A stretch of DNA of 64,000 bases from assembly GCA_037447655.1 (NCBI GenBank), contig JBBHKE010003460.1, positions 240,014-304,013 of the forward strand, written 5' to 3'. The DNA comes from Zygnema cylindricum (Eukaryota; Streptophyta; Zygnematophyceae; Zygnematales; Zygnemataceae). How positions within the stretch are numbered: position 1 is the stretch's first letter; every line of letters starts with the position of its first letter. The position numbers were made by a program, and so were the translations under genes. Of this stretch, positions 35,854 through 46,899 are shown piece after piece. Under the pieces are notes generated by a model. It saw only the letters and a list, made by a program, of their open reading frames with translations. It was not told the origin of the DNA and made no database searches.

Positions 35854-37539
35854 CTACACTATTCCCTTTTTCTTCATTTTCTTTAATCTATCTAGATGCA
35901 CATGCCCCAACCTTTTATGCCAAAGCATCATCTCACTTGCACACGAGTATAGAACACTCTTTTCATTGCAAAGTACAATTCTAAACATTCCTTGAATGCC
36001 CTTCTCAGCTATGAAATAAACCTCATTATCAAAGCTTGCTGTGAAGATTCCTTTCCTAGTTCCTGTTTCAAACTCCTTTTCATCTAAGACAGCTGTTGAG
36101 ACTAGGTTCTTGCTAAGCTGTGGAATGTAAAGAACGTCTGAGAGTGATACAATTGAGGCCTTTCCATCAACTAAAACCTTCAAGTCAACAGTTCCAACAA
36201 GACTTGTGGTTTCTACTCTACCATCTCCGTACTCTATCTCAACTGTTGGGATTTTTCTCAGTTTAGTGAACCACCGCTTATCTTTGCACATATGCATTGA
36301 AGCCCTTGAGTCTATGATCCATCCATCCTCGGGTGGATACCTTTTACCTCCAAAATCACACTTTTGTCTCCGTGGAATGTCGACATGCTTTTCAGTGTTT
36401 TTTAGATTAAGAAGAAGCTCCTCAAGCTCCTCTTCTGGTTCGGTTTTTTCTTCCACTTCCTCATCATAAACTTGAGTGAAGAAAGCCTTTCCTCCATCCC
36501 TTGAGGTTCCTTGACCATCTTTGAGTCGAAGATCTGCAAGTTTGACACAATCTGCCATATAGTATCCCGGTTTCTTGAAGAAGTGACATAATCCTCCTCG
36601 AGAAGCTCCTCTCCCTTGTCTATCAAATCTGCCACCTCCTTGTCCTCTTCCACCAAAGTTTCGATAGGGATCTTTCCCTCTCTCCTCATCACGCTTCCGC
36701 CAATCAGCTCCTGCATACAATGCTTGAACACTTGGACTCCCTCTCCTAAGCTCTATGGTGCTTTCTTTCACTAAAATCATTCCCACTGTGTCATCCCAAT
36801 TCCAATTGCTATCTCCCATGTCCTGCAATCGGTTAATGACATTCTCATACTCTTCAGGTAGTTTCATCTTTATCGTGTTCACTCTTTGTCTCTCGGACCA
36901 TGAGTTACCTGCACTCTCTAACTCTCCAAATAATGCTCTTAAATCATTGCAATAATTTTTCATACTTCCTCCTTTATAAGTATAAGCTGCAATCTTATTT
37001 TCGGCCAACTGTTGTTGCTGCAATGATCCACTTTTATATTTGTTAACTAGTGATATCCAAATATGAGATGAATATTTGACATGCATAAGGGGAATGGCAA
37101 TGCCCTTTGCTACACTTCTAGGAATTAAGAGCTTAGCAACCTTGTCTTTGTAGTTCCACTTTTCATACTCCGATCTTTCGGTCTGAACCCTTGTTGCCGT
37201 TTTTGGTGGTCCTGCTGCCGCTATCGCCTTCGGCAATGGTGTCACTTGAGTTGCAACTCCTCCCTTTTCTCCCTCCATGACAATCTCCGCTCCTTCCTCA
37301 TCTTCATCCTCGGTGATGGTGGCAGCTGTTCTACCAACTGTAGAGGCGGAGGTGCTAGAAAAACGTGTCCCTCCAAACCCAAGTGGAGGTGGGCATCGAA
37401 TTTGTCCAAACACTATGCCCCATAGATGCTTCTCAAAAATTTCTCCCTCCATCATCATTTCCCAATAAATAAAGTCTGATCCATCAAATATGGGCACCCT
37501 AGAGGGTGGGCCCATAACCTGAAACTTTGTGGTCTCCAT
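35854..37539 (-). CDS. Element B Gag-protease-GAG_preIN open frame (561 codons)
   Basis: This is the longest uninterrupted retroelement frame in the window. It starts METTKFQVMGP at an ATG inside the LTR. It contains the copia Gag core (region around GGSMKNYCNDLRALFGELES), a zinc-knuckle region, a protease region and ends with WHKRLGHVH of the integrase zinc-binding start. Two key sites are altered despite the open frame. The knuckle reads CHFFKKPGYYMADC, losing the second Cys and the His. The protease reads DSR instead of DSG. The product would therefore be expected to be inactive for those steps. The following pol frame is broken. Confidence 0.85.
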   Translation of the reverse strand: METTKFQVMGPPSRVPIFDGSDFIYWEMMMEGEIFEKHLWGIVFGQIRCPPPLGFGGTRFSSTSASTVGRTAATITEDEDEEGAEIVMEGEKGGVATQVTPLPKAIAAAGPPKTATRVQTERSEYEKWNYKDKVAKLLIPRSVAKGIAIPLMHVKYSSHIWISLVNKYKSGSLQQQQLAENKIAAYTYKGGSMKNYCNDLRALFGELESAGNSWSERQRVNTIKMKLPEEYENVINRLQDMGDSNWNWDDTVGMILVKESTIELRRGSPSVQALYAGADWRKRDEERGKDPYRNFGGRGQGGGRFDRQGRGASRGGLCHFFKKPGYYMADCVKLADLRLKDGQGTSRDGGKAFFTQVYDEEVEEKTEPEEELEELLLNLKNTEKHVDIPRRQKCDFGGKRYPPEDGWIIDSRASMHMCKDKRWFTKLRKIPTVEIEYGDGRVETTSLVGTVDLKVLVDGKASIVSLSDVLYIPQLSKNLVSTAVLDEKEFETGTRKGIFTASFDNEVYFIAEKGIQGMFRIVLCNEKSVLYSCASEMMLWHKRLGHVHLDRLKKMKKKGIV

Positions 37540-38385
37540 TGACCCACAGAATGAGCAGCCTATAAAAAGCCTCTAGGATAATATTTTCCCCTTCTACTTT
37601 TCCGCTGAATAAGTGCCGCCCAGGCACACATATATTATGACCACTCTTACCCTTGTGAGGACAAGACTCCCCTGAGTCAAACGCAAAAAGAATCACTGAA
37701 TTTGCTCACCCGAGCAGTAAGTTATGGCTGGTCAAAGATGACCTTTATAGTTACAAGCTCTCTTAGAGAGAGAGGTACCTAAACATTACTAAGTCTCGGC
37801 TTTGCCTACTCACGACTACCTACTACTAAACCCTAGTCCAATAGGAACACTATATAGTACAAGATGGTACAATGGGCGATGTACTTATTGTACAACCATT
37901 GTACGACAAGGTCTACAAGGTGACACCTGTCAAATCAGAAGCTATGATTGTCAAATCGGAAGCCATGGTTCCTCCTCCCATCTTCTCCGATATCAAATAA
38001 TGTGGCGCCACGTGGCACCGTGTGACGCTATCTCTGTATGCCGCCAAAAAGCTCACTTCGCGTGGCGGCTATAACGCCGGCCGTCTGATCAAAACATATT
38101 TTACACGGTTCAGATTTGCGTACATGTATAAATTGCTCCTTTTGGTTAGTCTGCTGTTAATTAGCTGTTTCGTTAATGTTTATATATCTATGAAACCCGT
38201 CACATATATCGTTTCGTAACGCTTTAATGGTTAAGGCGTTAAGCTATAGGGAATCTAGAGGTCTCAGGTTCAAACCTAGACTTAGGCATCATTTTAGCAA
38301 AATACCCATTACTTCAAAAACTGCCACTTTCTAAATATGGCGGCAGCCATGGCGCGCCTTTGGTCCTCACTCTCTTTCTTATAGT
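37520..38385 (-). repeat. Element B 5' LTR, outer end missing
   Basis: It matches the element A LTR with the same G-box, GTAC cluster and TATA layout. The tRNA-like block (about 38218-38285) has TGGTTAAGGCG and GGTTCAAACC in the plus direction, antisense to the element. The outer ~50 bp are replaced by element I at 38386. The primer site is 37501-37519. Confidence 0.8.
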
Positions 38386-39650
38386 AGTAGTGACTACCCT
38401 CCCATCCCTTTACTCTATCTCTACGGTGGGAATCTCTCTCATCTTTGTGAACATATGTTTTTCCTTACACATGTGCATGGAGGCACCGGAATCCACAATC
38501 CCACCTCCTTCACCTTTCAAATCTCCAAAAGCACACTTCCGCTTTCGAGGAATTTCGACCTCGGTCTTTGCCTCTAACTCCTTATCCAGCAAGAGCTCAC
38601 CGTCCTCGTCCTCAGATTCCTCCTCGTGTACTGGAGTCATAAGAGCCTTTTTTTTCCCTCTCAGAGGTCCACCGCTCTACCCCTCCTTTAACCAAAGTTG
38701 AGTTAGCTTAGTGCACTCCGCCATATAGTGCCTTGGTTTCTTACAAAAATGACACAAACCCTTGGGAGCCCTTGGTCCAAAATCCTCGGTCTTATTTTTT
38801 TGCCCCCACCTCTCCATAAATTCTGACCGGTTTCCTAGAATCGTTGTTTCTTCAATCGGTCCCAACAGCCAAGGCTTGCCCACTCTTTCCTCCCTTTCGG
38901 ATCTCAATCGTGTTCTCCCGAACGAGAATCATCCCTACCACTGAATTCCATATCCACCTTGTATCTGGCAAGTCATGCACACGGTTGACTATGTTCTCGA
39001 ACTCATCTGGTAACTTCATGAGCAAGCTGTTAACCTTCATCTTTTCAATTTCAACGTGTCCAACACTCTCTAGCTCCATAAAAAGTGTTGGGAGCTCATT
39101 ACAGAAATCCAACATCTTCCCCCCTTTGTATACATATGCGTTAATTTTTTGATCACCAAACTGCTATTGCTGAATCGTACCACTTTGTTACATCTATATG
39201 AGAGCCACCCAAAGATCGGATACCCTCTCTACCTGTAAATGAGGAGATGTAAGCCCTTGAGTGAGATGACGGAGGATGGAGTGCTTTGCCGCCATATTGT
39301 TGTAGTCCCTGGTATCGGTATCATTCTCTTTGTTCCTCGGAATACGTGACAGGAATGCCGATCCGGTTGCTATTGGTGTGATCGTCTCTTTCTCCTTTCC
39401 TTTGTCTACCACCTCCCCGTCCTTTGTCTCCTCCGTTGGAGATGGATCTGTATCTCTGGTGAATATGCTTCATCCAAACCTTGGAAGGATGCCAAGACTG
39501 GATGGACGCCTCACCTGTCCACTCGCTATTCCCCAAAACCTTTTCTCACTTAGAGATCTTGTCATCATACTCTCCCAGTATATGAAGCCAGATCCATTAA
39601 AGATGGGCTCCTTAGAGGGTGGGCCCATAACCTGTAACTCTGAGACCTCT
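38386..39650 (-). pseudogene. Element I gag/protease fragment
   Basis: Broken gag frames of the E-like family: NNMAAKHSILRHLTQGL (39194-39412), LPDEFENIVNRVHDLPD (38852-39115), CHFCKKPRHYMAEC (38677-38907) and a protease piece with VDSGASMHMC (38410-38640). The start-codon position reads ATA instead of ATG. It is truncated at the B/I junction, so integrase, RT and RNase H are absent. Confidence 0.8.
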
Positions 39651-40678
39651 ATAGGTCCTTAGAGTAGGCACCTCACACTTAGCCTCTAGGATAACCTTGA
39701 CCCCTTTATGTATCAGCACGAATAACTACCACCCTGGTAGACAAAAACTCTGACCACTTTGACCCATGTGAAAGGAAGACTCCCTTGAGTCTATAACAAA
39801 AAGTAATCTGTGAATTTGCTCCCCTGAGTAATAAGTTATAGTGGGTCAAAATTGAGCTTTTTGTACAAAAGCTCTCTAGGAGAGAGGGTCCTATCTACCA
39901 AATTTTCTAAGTCCTATCTCTCTCTAAAACTCTACTTGTTGACGTGCGGCACAAATAATATTATTGTGTTGTAGAGAAAGGTACAGCTGCCGGGTACTTT
40001 CTGTACGGGCATTGTATGACATGGCCAAAAATCGACACATGTCATATCCAAATTGGTTCACGTAATCTCCAAAGAAGTTGTGATCCAATGTCATTGCGCC
40101 ACGTGTCATCCTATGTGGTGATGACTAGAAACCGCCGAACTCATCTTCCGCCATCTCGGCATCATTTCCAACCGTCCGATCGAAACAAGATATTGATCGT
40201 AGCCGCAATAAATACTTGTGCGGTATTTGTTTCGCTATCATAACAAAATGCGCGGTATAGTTTCTTGCCGTACCGTACTCCGTACTTTACATAAATAAAT
40301 ATATGTATTACGTTTTTAGTCTCCGTTAAATGAAATAGTATACATTTGATTGTTTATATAATTATCAATCCTTATATCACTTAACACTAGTTCTGGTCTA
40401 AACGGATAGAGCTACCAACTATCGGGATCTTTGACGGACGGTAGGTACCAAGATCAAGTCCCTGGGTCCGTCAGGCCTATTTTTGGTAAATCAACCCATC
40501 TACTGCCTATCTTCCTCTGGATAGCATAGGCAGCTATGGCCTCTAACTCCCTCTCCAACTTTCAGTGATTGCAACAAGTGTAGGAGTTGAAGTGAGGAGT
40601 TAGAGGCAATTGCCCTCGACTTCTTTTCTGAAATTCATTTAGACCTACAAAATACCAAAAGGAACCATTAATTTCTAC
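39633..40678 (-). repeat. Element I 5' LTR
   Basis: About 1,046 bp, from TGTAACTCTGAGACC to ATTAATTTCTAC on the plus strand. It is the same class as the E and G LTRs. It has the primer site at 39614-39632 and the tRNA-like hairpin at 40432-40473. Confidence 0.8.
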
Positions 40679-40683
40679 TAGAA

Positions 40684-42001
40684 GAAACTGTTGATATTTG
40701 AGTATTTTCTAGGTCTATGTTAGGATAGGAAAATAGCAGAGGCAGTCTGCCTCTAACTTCTTCTCCAAGCCCCCACACTTGTTGTAGTCACTGGAGGCTG
40801 AAGAGGAAGCCAGAGCCATGGCTGCCAAAGCTGTCCTAGAGAGACAAGTAGTAGAATCTGAGTAGATTACCAAAAGGTGTGACGGACCCAGGATTTGATC
40901 CTGGAACCTGCCGTCCGTCACAGTAGCTGTTAGCCTTGACCGTTTAGTCTAGGACTTGTGCTAAGTGACATAGGGTTTGATATGTATTTAAACAAATAAA
41001 CATAGGTTTTCCCATTTAACTAGATTACGGTCTATAGGACATAGAAACAGTTTGTACTATTAGTACCCGGACGAAACAAATAGTACGGACATTTGTTTCG
41101 ACGGTTCGCATTTAATACCTATATCAATCGGGACGGCCGTGGTAAGCGCCGACATCGCGGAAAGGAAAATTTGGCAGTTTGCAGACGCCGCCACTCCGGA
41201 TGACACGTGGCAACATCGTAGGGGATTACGGAATTTCCGGAACGGCGGAAAACAAATCCGGGAGTGACAAATGTCGCACTATGGCGACATCGTACAATGT
41301 ACGTACAGAAAAGTACTCCGACACTTGTACTTTCTTGTACGGTACCGTTTTCTGACGCGGCATGACCTGGCGCCACGTGGGAGAGATAAGATTTGGGAGG
41401 CAGGAATTCCGGAGAATACAAGAGCGAATCCGGATAGGACATTTGTTGACTTATTAGCCATGTCGTACGATGTTCGTACAAAAGGTACACCGGCATTTGT
41501 ACCTTTTTTGTACTATACAGTAATGTGATTGGTCCGTACCTCAGTACTAGAGGGTTTAGAGAGGGGTTTAGGACTTAGAATATTTCTGGTAGGTAGCTGC
41601 CTCTCCCAGAGAGCACCTTGTATAAATGGCAAACTTTGGCCAGCCATAACTATCAATTCAGTTGACCAAATTCAGTGATTTTTGTTGCTGCGGACTCAGG
41701 GGAGTCCAGGCTACACAGGGGTGTAGTCGGTTATATTATTTGCCCTGCCTGGGTGGCCCGCATTTCTAAGGGAAAGTCAAAGTGGGGAATGTTATCCTAA
41801 ACTACTATTCTAACTTTGCATTCTGTAGTGAAACTGAGCACACAGAAAGTCTTATTTCACAGGGGTGAGCTGTAATGGGGTTTGATTGTCAAGGGGTCAA
41901 TCAGTTGGGTTTATATCAAGTTGGAGTCGGCACTATCTAGATTAGCTTCCTTAAGACCTGCGAATTCTGTGTGGCAATGGAGCCCATAGAATTTCAGAAA
42001 C
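40684..42001 (+). mobile_element. Solo LTR J with perfect target duplication
   Basis: A 1,308-bp LTR (40689-41996, TGTTGATATT...GAATTTCA) flanked by GAAAC at 40684-40688 and 41997-42001. No internal retroelement DNA follows. It is longer than the other LTRs because GTAC-rich promoter modules appear duplicated (two CACGTGG-type blocks near 41212 and 41376). It has TTGTATAAATGGC near 41620. It landed just outside the LTR of element I. Confidence 0.9.
40880..40920 (-). promoter_or_regulatory. tRNA-like hairpin in LTR J, antisense to the element
   Basis: On the minus strand an 8-bp outer stem (TGACGGAC with GTCCGTCA) encloses an 8-nt bulge, a 5-bp stem (CCAGG with CCTGG) and a 7-nt loop ATCAAAT. 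The inner part has the size of a tRNA T arm. GGATCAAATCC fits the Pol III B-box consensus. Equivalent sites lie at 40432-40473, 45274-45318, 46630-46670, 52052-52091, 57153-57197 and 59029-59073. Confidence 0.6.
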
Positions 42002-42084
42002 GTGGGTCCCAGTCGGATCTGTGAGGACCACATCACCCAAAGTCCTCCTAGCCCCATGGAGGAAAACGAAGTCAACCCGAGGAA

Positions 42085-42640
42085 TTACAAGGAATTAGAC
42101 TGGGAGCGAGGAGGTAGTACATGAGAAACTTCTCGCCTCACGGTGTAGCTTGCGTCGGTGCCAATTGCAGCAATTGAGTCGTGAACCAAATCATGCGCAA
42201 CAATACGTTCACCGCCCCTAGAGCAACGGAATAGATGAATCTCTTTCGAGTCGATAGGTTGGTTACAAACACAATCGGGTCGCTCAAGAAGCGCATGGTG
42301 AGGCAAACCCAAACGAAGAAGTACGACAGATGTGAACTTGTTAGACTTCAGACGAAGTGTTGAAAAACTTGGCATGGCTTGCAACCAAGCTCCAGCCCCC
42401 GGTCCAGAACACGAACGCAGTTGAGCACGTGATTCAGTAGAAGGTAGTGCATTTAAAAGGTTATCGAATTCAGCGGCTGCCAATTTCTCAGATATATGTT
42501 GTTGGAGATGAAAGTTGTTGTCGTAAATAAGAGTTGTAAATGGTGGAACCTGAATTCGTGCATCAGGTGGGAGGAGTGCACGCGCAGTGAGATGAGTCTC
42601 ATGAAAAGGAAAAAGGTTTTCCTCCACCTTAGGGACAACC
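42085..42640 (-). pseudogene. Non-LTR (LINE-like) retrotransposon C-terminal fragment
   Basis: A 180-codon frame includes CSGPGAGAWLQAMPS, then a VVLLRLGLP motif and CVCNQPIDSKEIHLFRC then GGERIVAHDLVHDSI. This GAGAWL plus Cys/His pattern is typical of the region after reverse transcriptase in LINE-type proteins of plants and other eukaryotes. The RT and endonuclease domains are absent. Confidence 0.6.
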
Positions 42641-42879
42641 TAGGCCAAGATTGGAATGTCATCGACGATAAATCGTGAGGTAATGGTAGGTGCCACTAAA
42701 GCCGAACTACCCAAATATGCCGCCGGAGCAACTCTACCCACAGAATCAAACCTAAGATGCCATTTGAAATAGAGGGACTTGCTTGTTGGCGAGCAAACGA
42801 GCCCTATGGCCAATCAAGAATCCCATGCCCAACGAGGTGGTGGAGTACGCTAAAACGTTTGTCGTCGAAGTCCTTAAGT
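42641..42879. other. Unassigned DNA beside the LINE fragment
   Basis: This is probably further degraded upstream LINE sequence, but no domain can be read. It ends at the truncation point of element C. Confidence 0.3.
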
Positions 42880-43973
42880 GGTTCAGTTTTTCCTTCCACT
42901 TCCTCATCATGAACTTGAGTCAGGAAAGCCTTTTTCTTTCCTCTATCCCTTGAGGTTCCTTAACCATCTTTCAGTCGAAGATATGCAAGTTTGACACAAT
43001 CTGCCATAAAGTGTCTTGGTTTCTTGCAGAAGTGACATAATCCTCCTCGAGAAGTTCCTCTCCCCTGTCTATCAAATCTGCCACCTCCTTGTCCTCTTCC
43101 ACCAAAGTTTCGATAGGGATCTTTCCCTCTCTCCTCATCACGCTTCCGCCAATCAGCTCTTGCAGACAATGCTTGAACACTTAGACTCCCTCTCCTAAGC
43201 TCTATGGTGCTTTCTTTCACTAAAATCATTCCCACTGTGTCATCCCAATTCCAATTGCTATCTCCTATGTCCTGCAATCGGTTAATGATATTCTCATACT
43301 CTTCAGGTAGTTTCATCATTAATGTGTTCACTCTTTGTCTCTCGGACCATGAGTTACCTGCACTCTCTAACTCTCCAAATAATGCTCTTAAATCATTGCA
43401 ATAATTTTTCATACTTCCTCCTTTATAAGTATAAAGCTGCAATCTTATTTTCGGCCAACTGTTGTTGCTGCAATGATCCACTTTTATATTTGTTAACTAG
43501 TGATATCCAAATATGAGATGAAGATTTAACATGCATAAGGGGAATGGCAATGCCTTTTGCTACACTTTTAAGAATTAAGAGCTTAGCAACCCTTGTCTTT
43601 GTAGTTCCACTTTTCATACTCTGATCTTTCGGTCTGAACCCTTGTCGCCATTTTTGGTGGTGTTGTTGCCGGTATCGCCTTCGGCGATGGTGTCACTTGA
43701 GTTGTAACTCCTCCCTTTTCTCCTTAAATGACAATCTCCTCTCTCTTCCTCATCTTCATCCTCGGTGATGTGGCAGCTGTTCTACCAACAGTAGAGGCGG
43801 AGGTGCCAGAAAAAGGTGTCCCTCCAAACCCCAGTGGAGGGTGGGCATCGAATTTGTCTAGACACTATGCCCCATAGATGCTTCTCAAATAGTTCTCCCT
43901 CCATCACCATTTTCCCAACAAAGAAAGTCTGATCCATCAAAAATGGGCACCCTAGAGGGTGGGGCCCATAACT
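42880..43973 (-). pseudogene. Element C gag fragment
   Basis: Gag of the A/B family on the minus strand: METHNF start in the LTR, Gag core (NYCNDLRALFGELESAGN) and a complete CCHC knuckle (CHFCKKPRHFMADC, near 43000-43040). Frameshifts occur near 43440 and 43600. Everything downstream of gag is missing at 42880. A variant primer site with an extra G is at 43954-43973. Confidence 0.8.
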
Positions 43974-44463
43974 TGAAATTATGTGTCTCCATTGACCCCA
44001 CAGAATGAGCAGCCTATGTAAAGCCTCTAGGATAATATCTTCCCCTTCTACTTTCCCGCTGAATAAGAGCCGCCCAGGCACACAAATATTCTGACCACTC
44101 TCACCCCTGTGAGGACAAGGCTCCCTTGAGTCAAACGCAAAAAGAATCAGTGAATTTGCTCCCCTGAGCAGTAAGTTATGGTTGGTCAAAGATGACCTTT
44201 ATCGTTACACAGCTCTCTTAGAGAGAGAGAGGTACCTAAATATTACTAAGTCCTTGGTCTGCCTACTCACGACTACCTACTACTAAACCCTAGTCTAATA
44301 CGAACACTATATCGTACAAGAAGGTACAATTGGCGATGTACTTACTGTACGACCATTGTACGAAAAGTCTAAAAGGTGACACCTGTCAAATCAGAAGGCC
44401 ATGATTGTCAAATCGGAAGCCATGGTTCCTCCTCCCATCTTCTCCGGTATCAAATAATGTGGC
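43974..44463 (-). repeat. Element C 5' LTR, inner half (split by element D)
   Basis: An A/B-family LTR interrupted at GTGGC (44459-44463), inside its G-box palindrome. The sequence resumes at 57408 after element D. Together the halves give about 915 bp, the expected LTR length. Confidence 0.9.
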
Positions 44464-45523
44464 TGCAATTTTGGTGTCCTCCATTGGACCACAGAATACA
44501 GGAAGCCTCTAGATAGTATTTACTAACCCACTTTAAGCCACAACCACTGCTGCCCCAAGAAGGCAAACTGACAATTTGACTGTACCCCTGTGTAGCCTGG
44601 ACTCCCCTCGAGTTCGTAGAAAAAAGAATCAACTGAAAACGGCCAACCCAGGCGATAAGTTATATGGGTGGCAAAGATGCCAATTTATACAAACTCTCTG
44701 AGAGAGAGGACTATCTACCTAAATTTTCCTAAGTCCTAGTTTTTCCTAATTCCCTCTCACAGCTCCTATCTACTGCCTGTACGAACCAATCACAAAACTG
44801 TATAGTACTAGAAAGTACTACTGCCCGATGTACTTTCTGTACGGCCTCTGTACGACAAGACCATAAGTGGACGCGTGTATACTTTCCACTCATCCGTACG
44901 TTCCTCGGAATTCCCGCGACCGAATGATGTTTCCCCACGTGGCGCCAGGTGATGCCACGTCACTAAATGCCAAAGTGACCACTCCGGGAGATTTCGGCGA
45001 TGATGTGCGCCGTTGGATTATATGCGAAACGTAATCTCGGCCGGGAATAAATACTTGCGCGATATTTGTTCCGATGTAGAAATAAAAATGGCGTGGTATC
45101 TGTTTTGAATTAGCGTCGTACGACGTACTTTATAAAACTGTATATATGTACGCTGTAAAACAGTTTTAGTTAAATGAACTTTATCCTTTCGAAACTAATA
45201 TATATCTATCACATACCATAACACTTAGCATTGGTCCTAGTCTATTATGATAAAGCTGACGGCTACCGGTCAACTTGACGAAACGCAGGTACCGGGATCA
45301 AATCTCTGGTCCGTCAAGTATATTTTTAGTAACCTACTAAAAAATTGCTGTCTGTTGAACTAAGGCAGCCATGGATCAACCTCTCTCTCTTTCCTTCAGT
45401 GACTACAGCAAGTATGGGGGCTAGAGAGCGGAGGTGGAGGCAGGCTGTCCGTCCTTTCCTTTTTCCTTTTATAAAAACATATTTAAACCTAGAAAATACT
45501 CTAGAAATCTATAAATTTCAACA
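44464..45523 (-). repeat. Element D 3' LTR
   Basis: 1,060 bp, TGCAATTTTGG...ATTTCAACA on the plus strand. It differs from its partner (56351-57402, 1,052 bp) mostly by single-base indels. It holds CCACGTGGCG and the tRNA-like hairpin at 45274-45318. Confidence 0.9.
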
Positions 45524-45540
45524 CTCCCCTTATTTTCTAG

Positions 45541-45829
45541 TCTAATTTAATTTTTTCTTTCAACCCGCATTTTTCCCGACAATATTTTAGTTTAGGAGAG
45601 GGCACAGGTTTGGTCATCATGTCAGCCACCATTTCTTCATCAGGTCTATACACAAGATTAGAATTTTATTTTCAACTTTTTTCTCTACGAAGCTTAATCT
45701 TATGTCCATATGTTTTTGCTTTGAAATGGTGTTTTGGATTGGCTGCAATTGCAATTGCAGCTTGGTTATCGCAAAAGATTTCATGCACTCCCTCCTTCAT
45801 AAATCCCAGTCTTGTAACAATGATTCACC
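45541..45829 (-). pseudogene. Element D RNase H tail
   Basis: C-terminal RNase H piece (LGFMKEGVHEIFCDNQAA and AIANPKHHF-like sequence) continuing the frame left at 52308 across element E. A frameshift lies close to the insertion point. Confidence 0.75.
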
Positions 45830-45834
45830 ACCCA

Positions 45835-46881
45835 TGTAACTCTAAGACCTCCATAAGTCCTCAGAGTGGACAAGCTTCCAAGAAGCCTCTAGGATAATCC
45901 TGACCCCTTTGTGTTTAAGCAAAAATAACAGCCACCCTGGCAGACAAAAACCATGACCACCTGCACCCCTGTGAAGGCAAGACTCCCCTGAGTCAGTAGC
46001 AAAAAGAATCTCTAAATTTGCTCCCCTGAGCAGTAAGTTATGGAGGGTCAAAGTTGACCTTTTGTACAGAAGCTCTCTGGGAGAGAGGGTCCTATCTTCT
46101 AATTTTTCTAAGTTCTATCTCTCTCACAGACTCTATCTACTGATGTACGGAACCAATCAGAATTGAGTTCCGTACGCAAAAGTACAGCCGCCGGTGTACT
46201 TTCAGTACGGACATTGTACGACATGGCCTAAATGTCGACACATGTCAAATCCGGATTCGGTGCCATAATCTCCGGAGATTCTACAATCCAACGGAATATC
46301 GCCACGCGTCATCCGATGTGGCGATGGCCCACAAACCGCCGAAATCTTCCTCCGCGATCTCGACGCTAATTCCCGGCCGTCCGATTAAATTCAGATTTAA
46401 TCGTAGCCGTAATAAATACATGCGCGGTATTTATTTCACTTCCGAAACAAATGCGCGGTATTGATTCGTAATCCGTACCGTCATCCGTACCGGATCTATT
46501 GTATCCCCGAATCCGTAACAGTTAAATGAATTTATCGTACGTATACATCTTTAAATTGTTTATCAAACTATATATGTACGTAACAATAGTCCTAGACTTA
46601 ACGGCTAAGGCTACCGGCTACTTCCTATCTGCCGGCCGGTAGGTACATGGATCAAATCCTGCCGCCGGCACATATCTTTTAGATAAATAAATAAACCCTA
46701 AAATAAAATTCCCGTAAACCTTAGGATAGCCAAGGTAGCCATGGCTCTAGCTTCCTCTCCAATGTCTCAGTGACTGCGACAAGTTTGAGAGTTGGAGAGA
46801 GAAGTTAGAGGTAGACTGCCTCGGCTTCTTTCTATTTCTATTTAGACCTAGAAAATACTAATAAATCCATTAGTTTCTACA
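45835..46881 (-). repeat. Element E 3' LTR
   Basis: It starts TGTAACTCTAAG and ends AGTTTCTACA on the plus strand. The tRNA-like hairpin at 46630-46670 has outer stem TGCCGGC/GCCGGCA. It matches 51261-52302 closely and the partial LTR at 63878. Confidence 0.9.
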
Positions 46882-46899
46882 CTCCCCTTATTTTCTAGT

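Larger units (their letters stand above)
33845..38385 (-). mobile_element. Ty1/copia element B, truncated at both ends
   Basis: It is the same family as element A. It runs from an incomplete 5' LTR (37520-38385) through gag and pol, and stops within the region after reverse transcriptase at 33845. RNase H and the 3' LTR are missing. No target duplication is visible; both ends are abrupt joins to other copia DNA (LTR H and element I). Confidence 0.85.

Noticed and set aside
33845-38385. Element B as a simple insertion into element I or H
   Set aside because: No matching target duplication exists and both ends are truncated inside the element.
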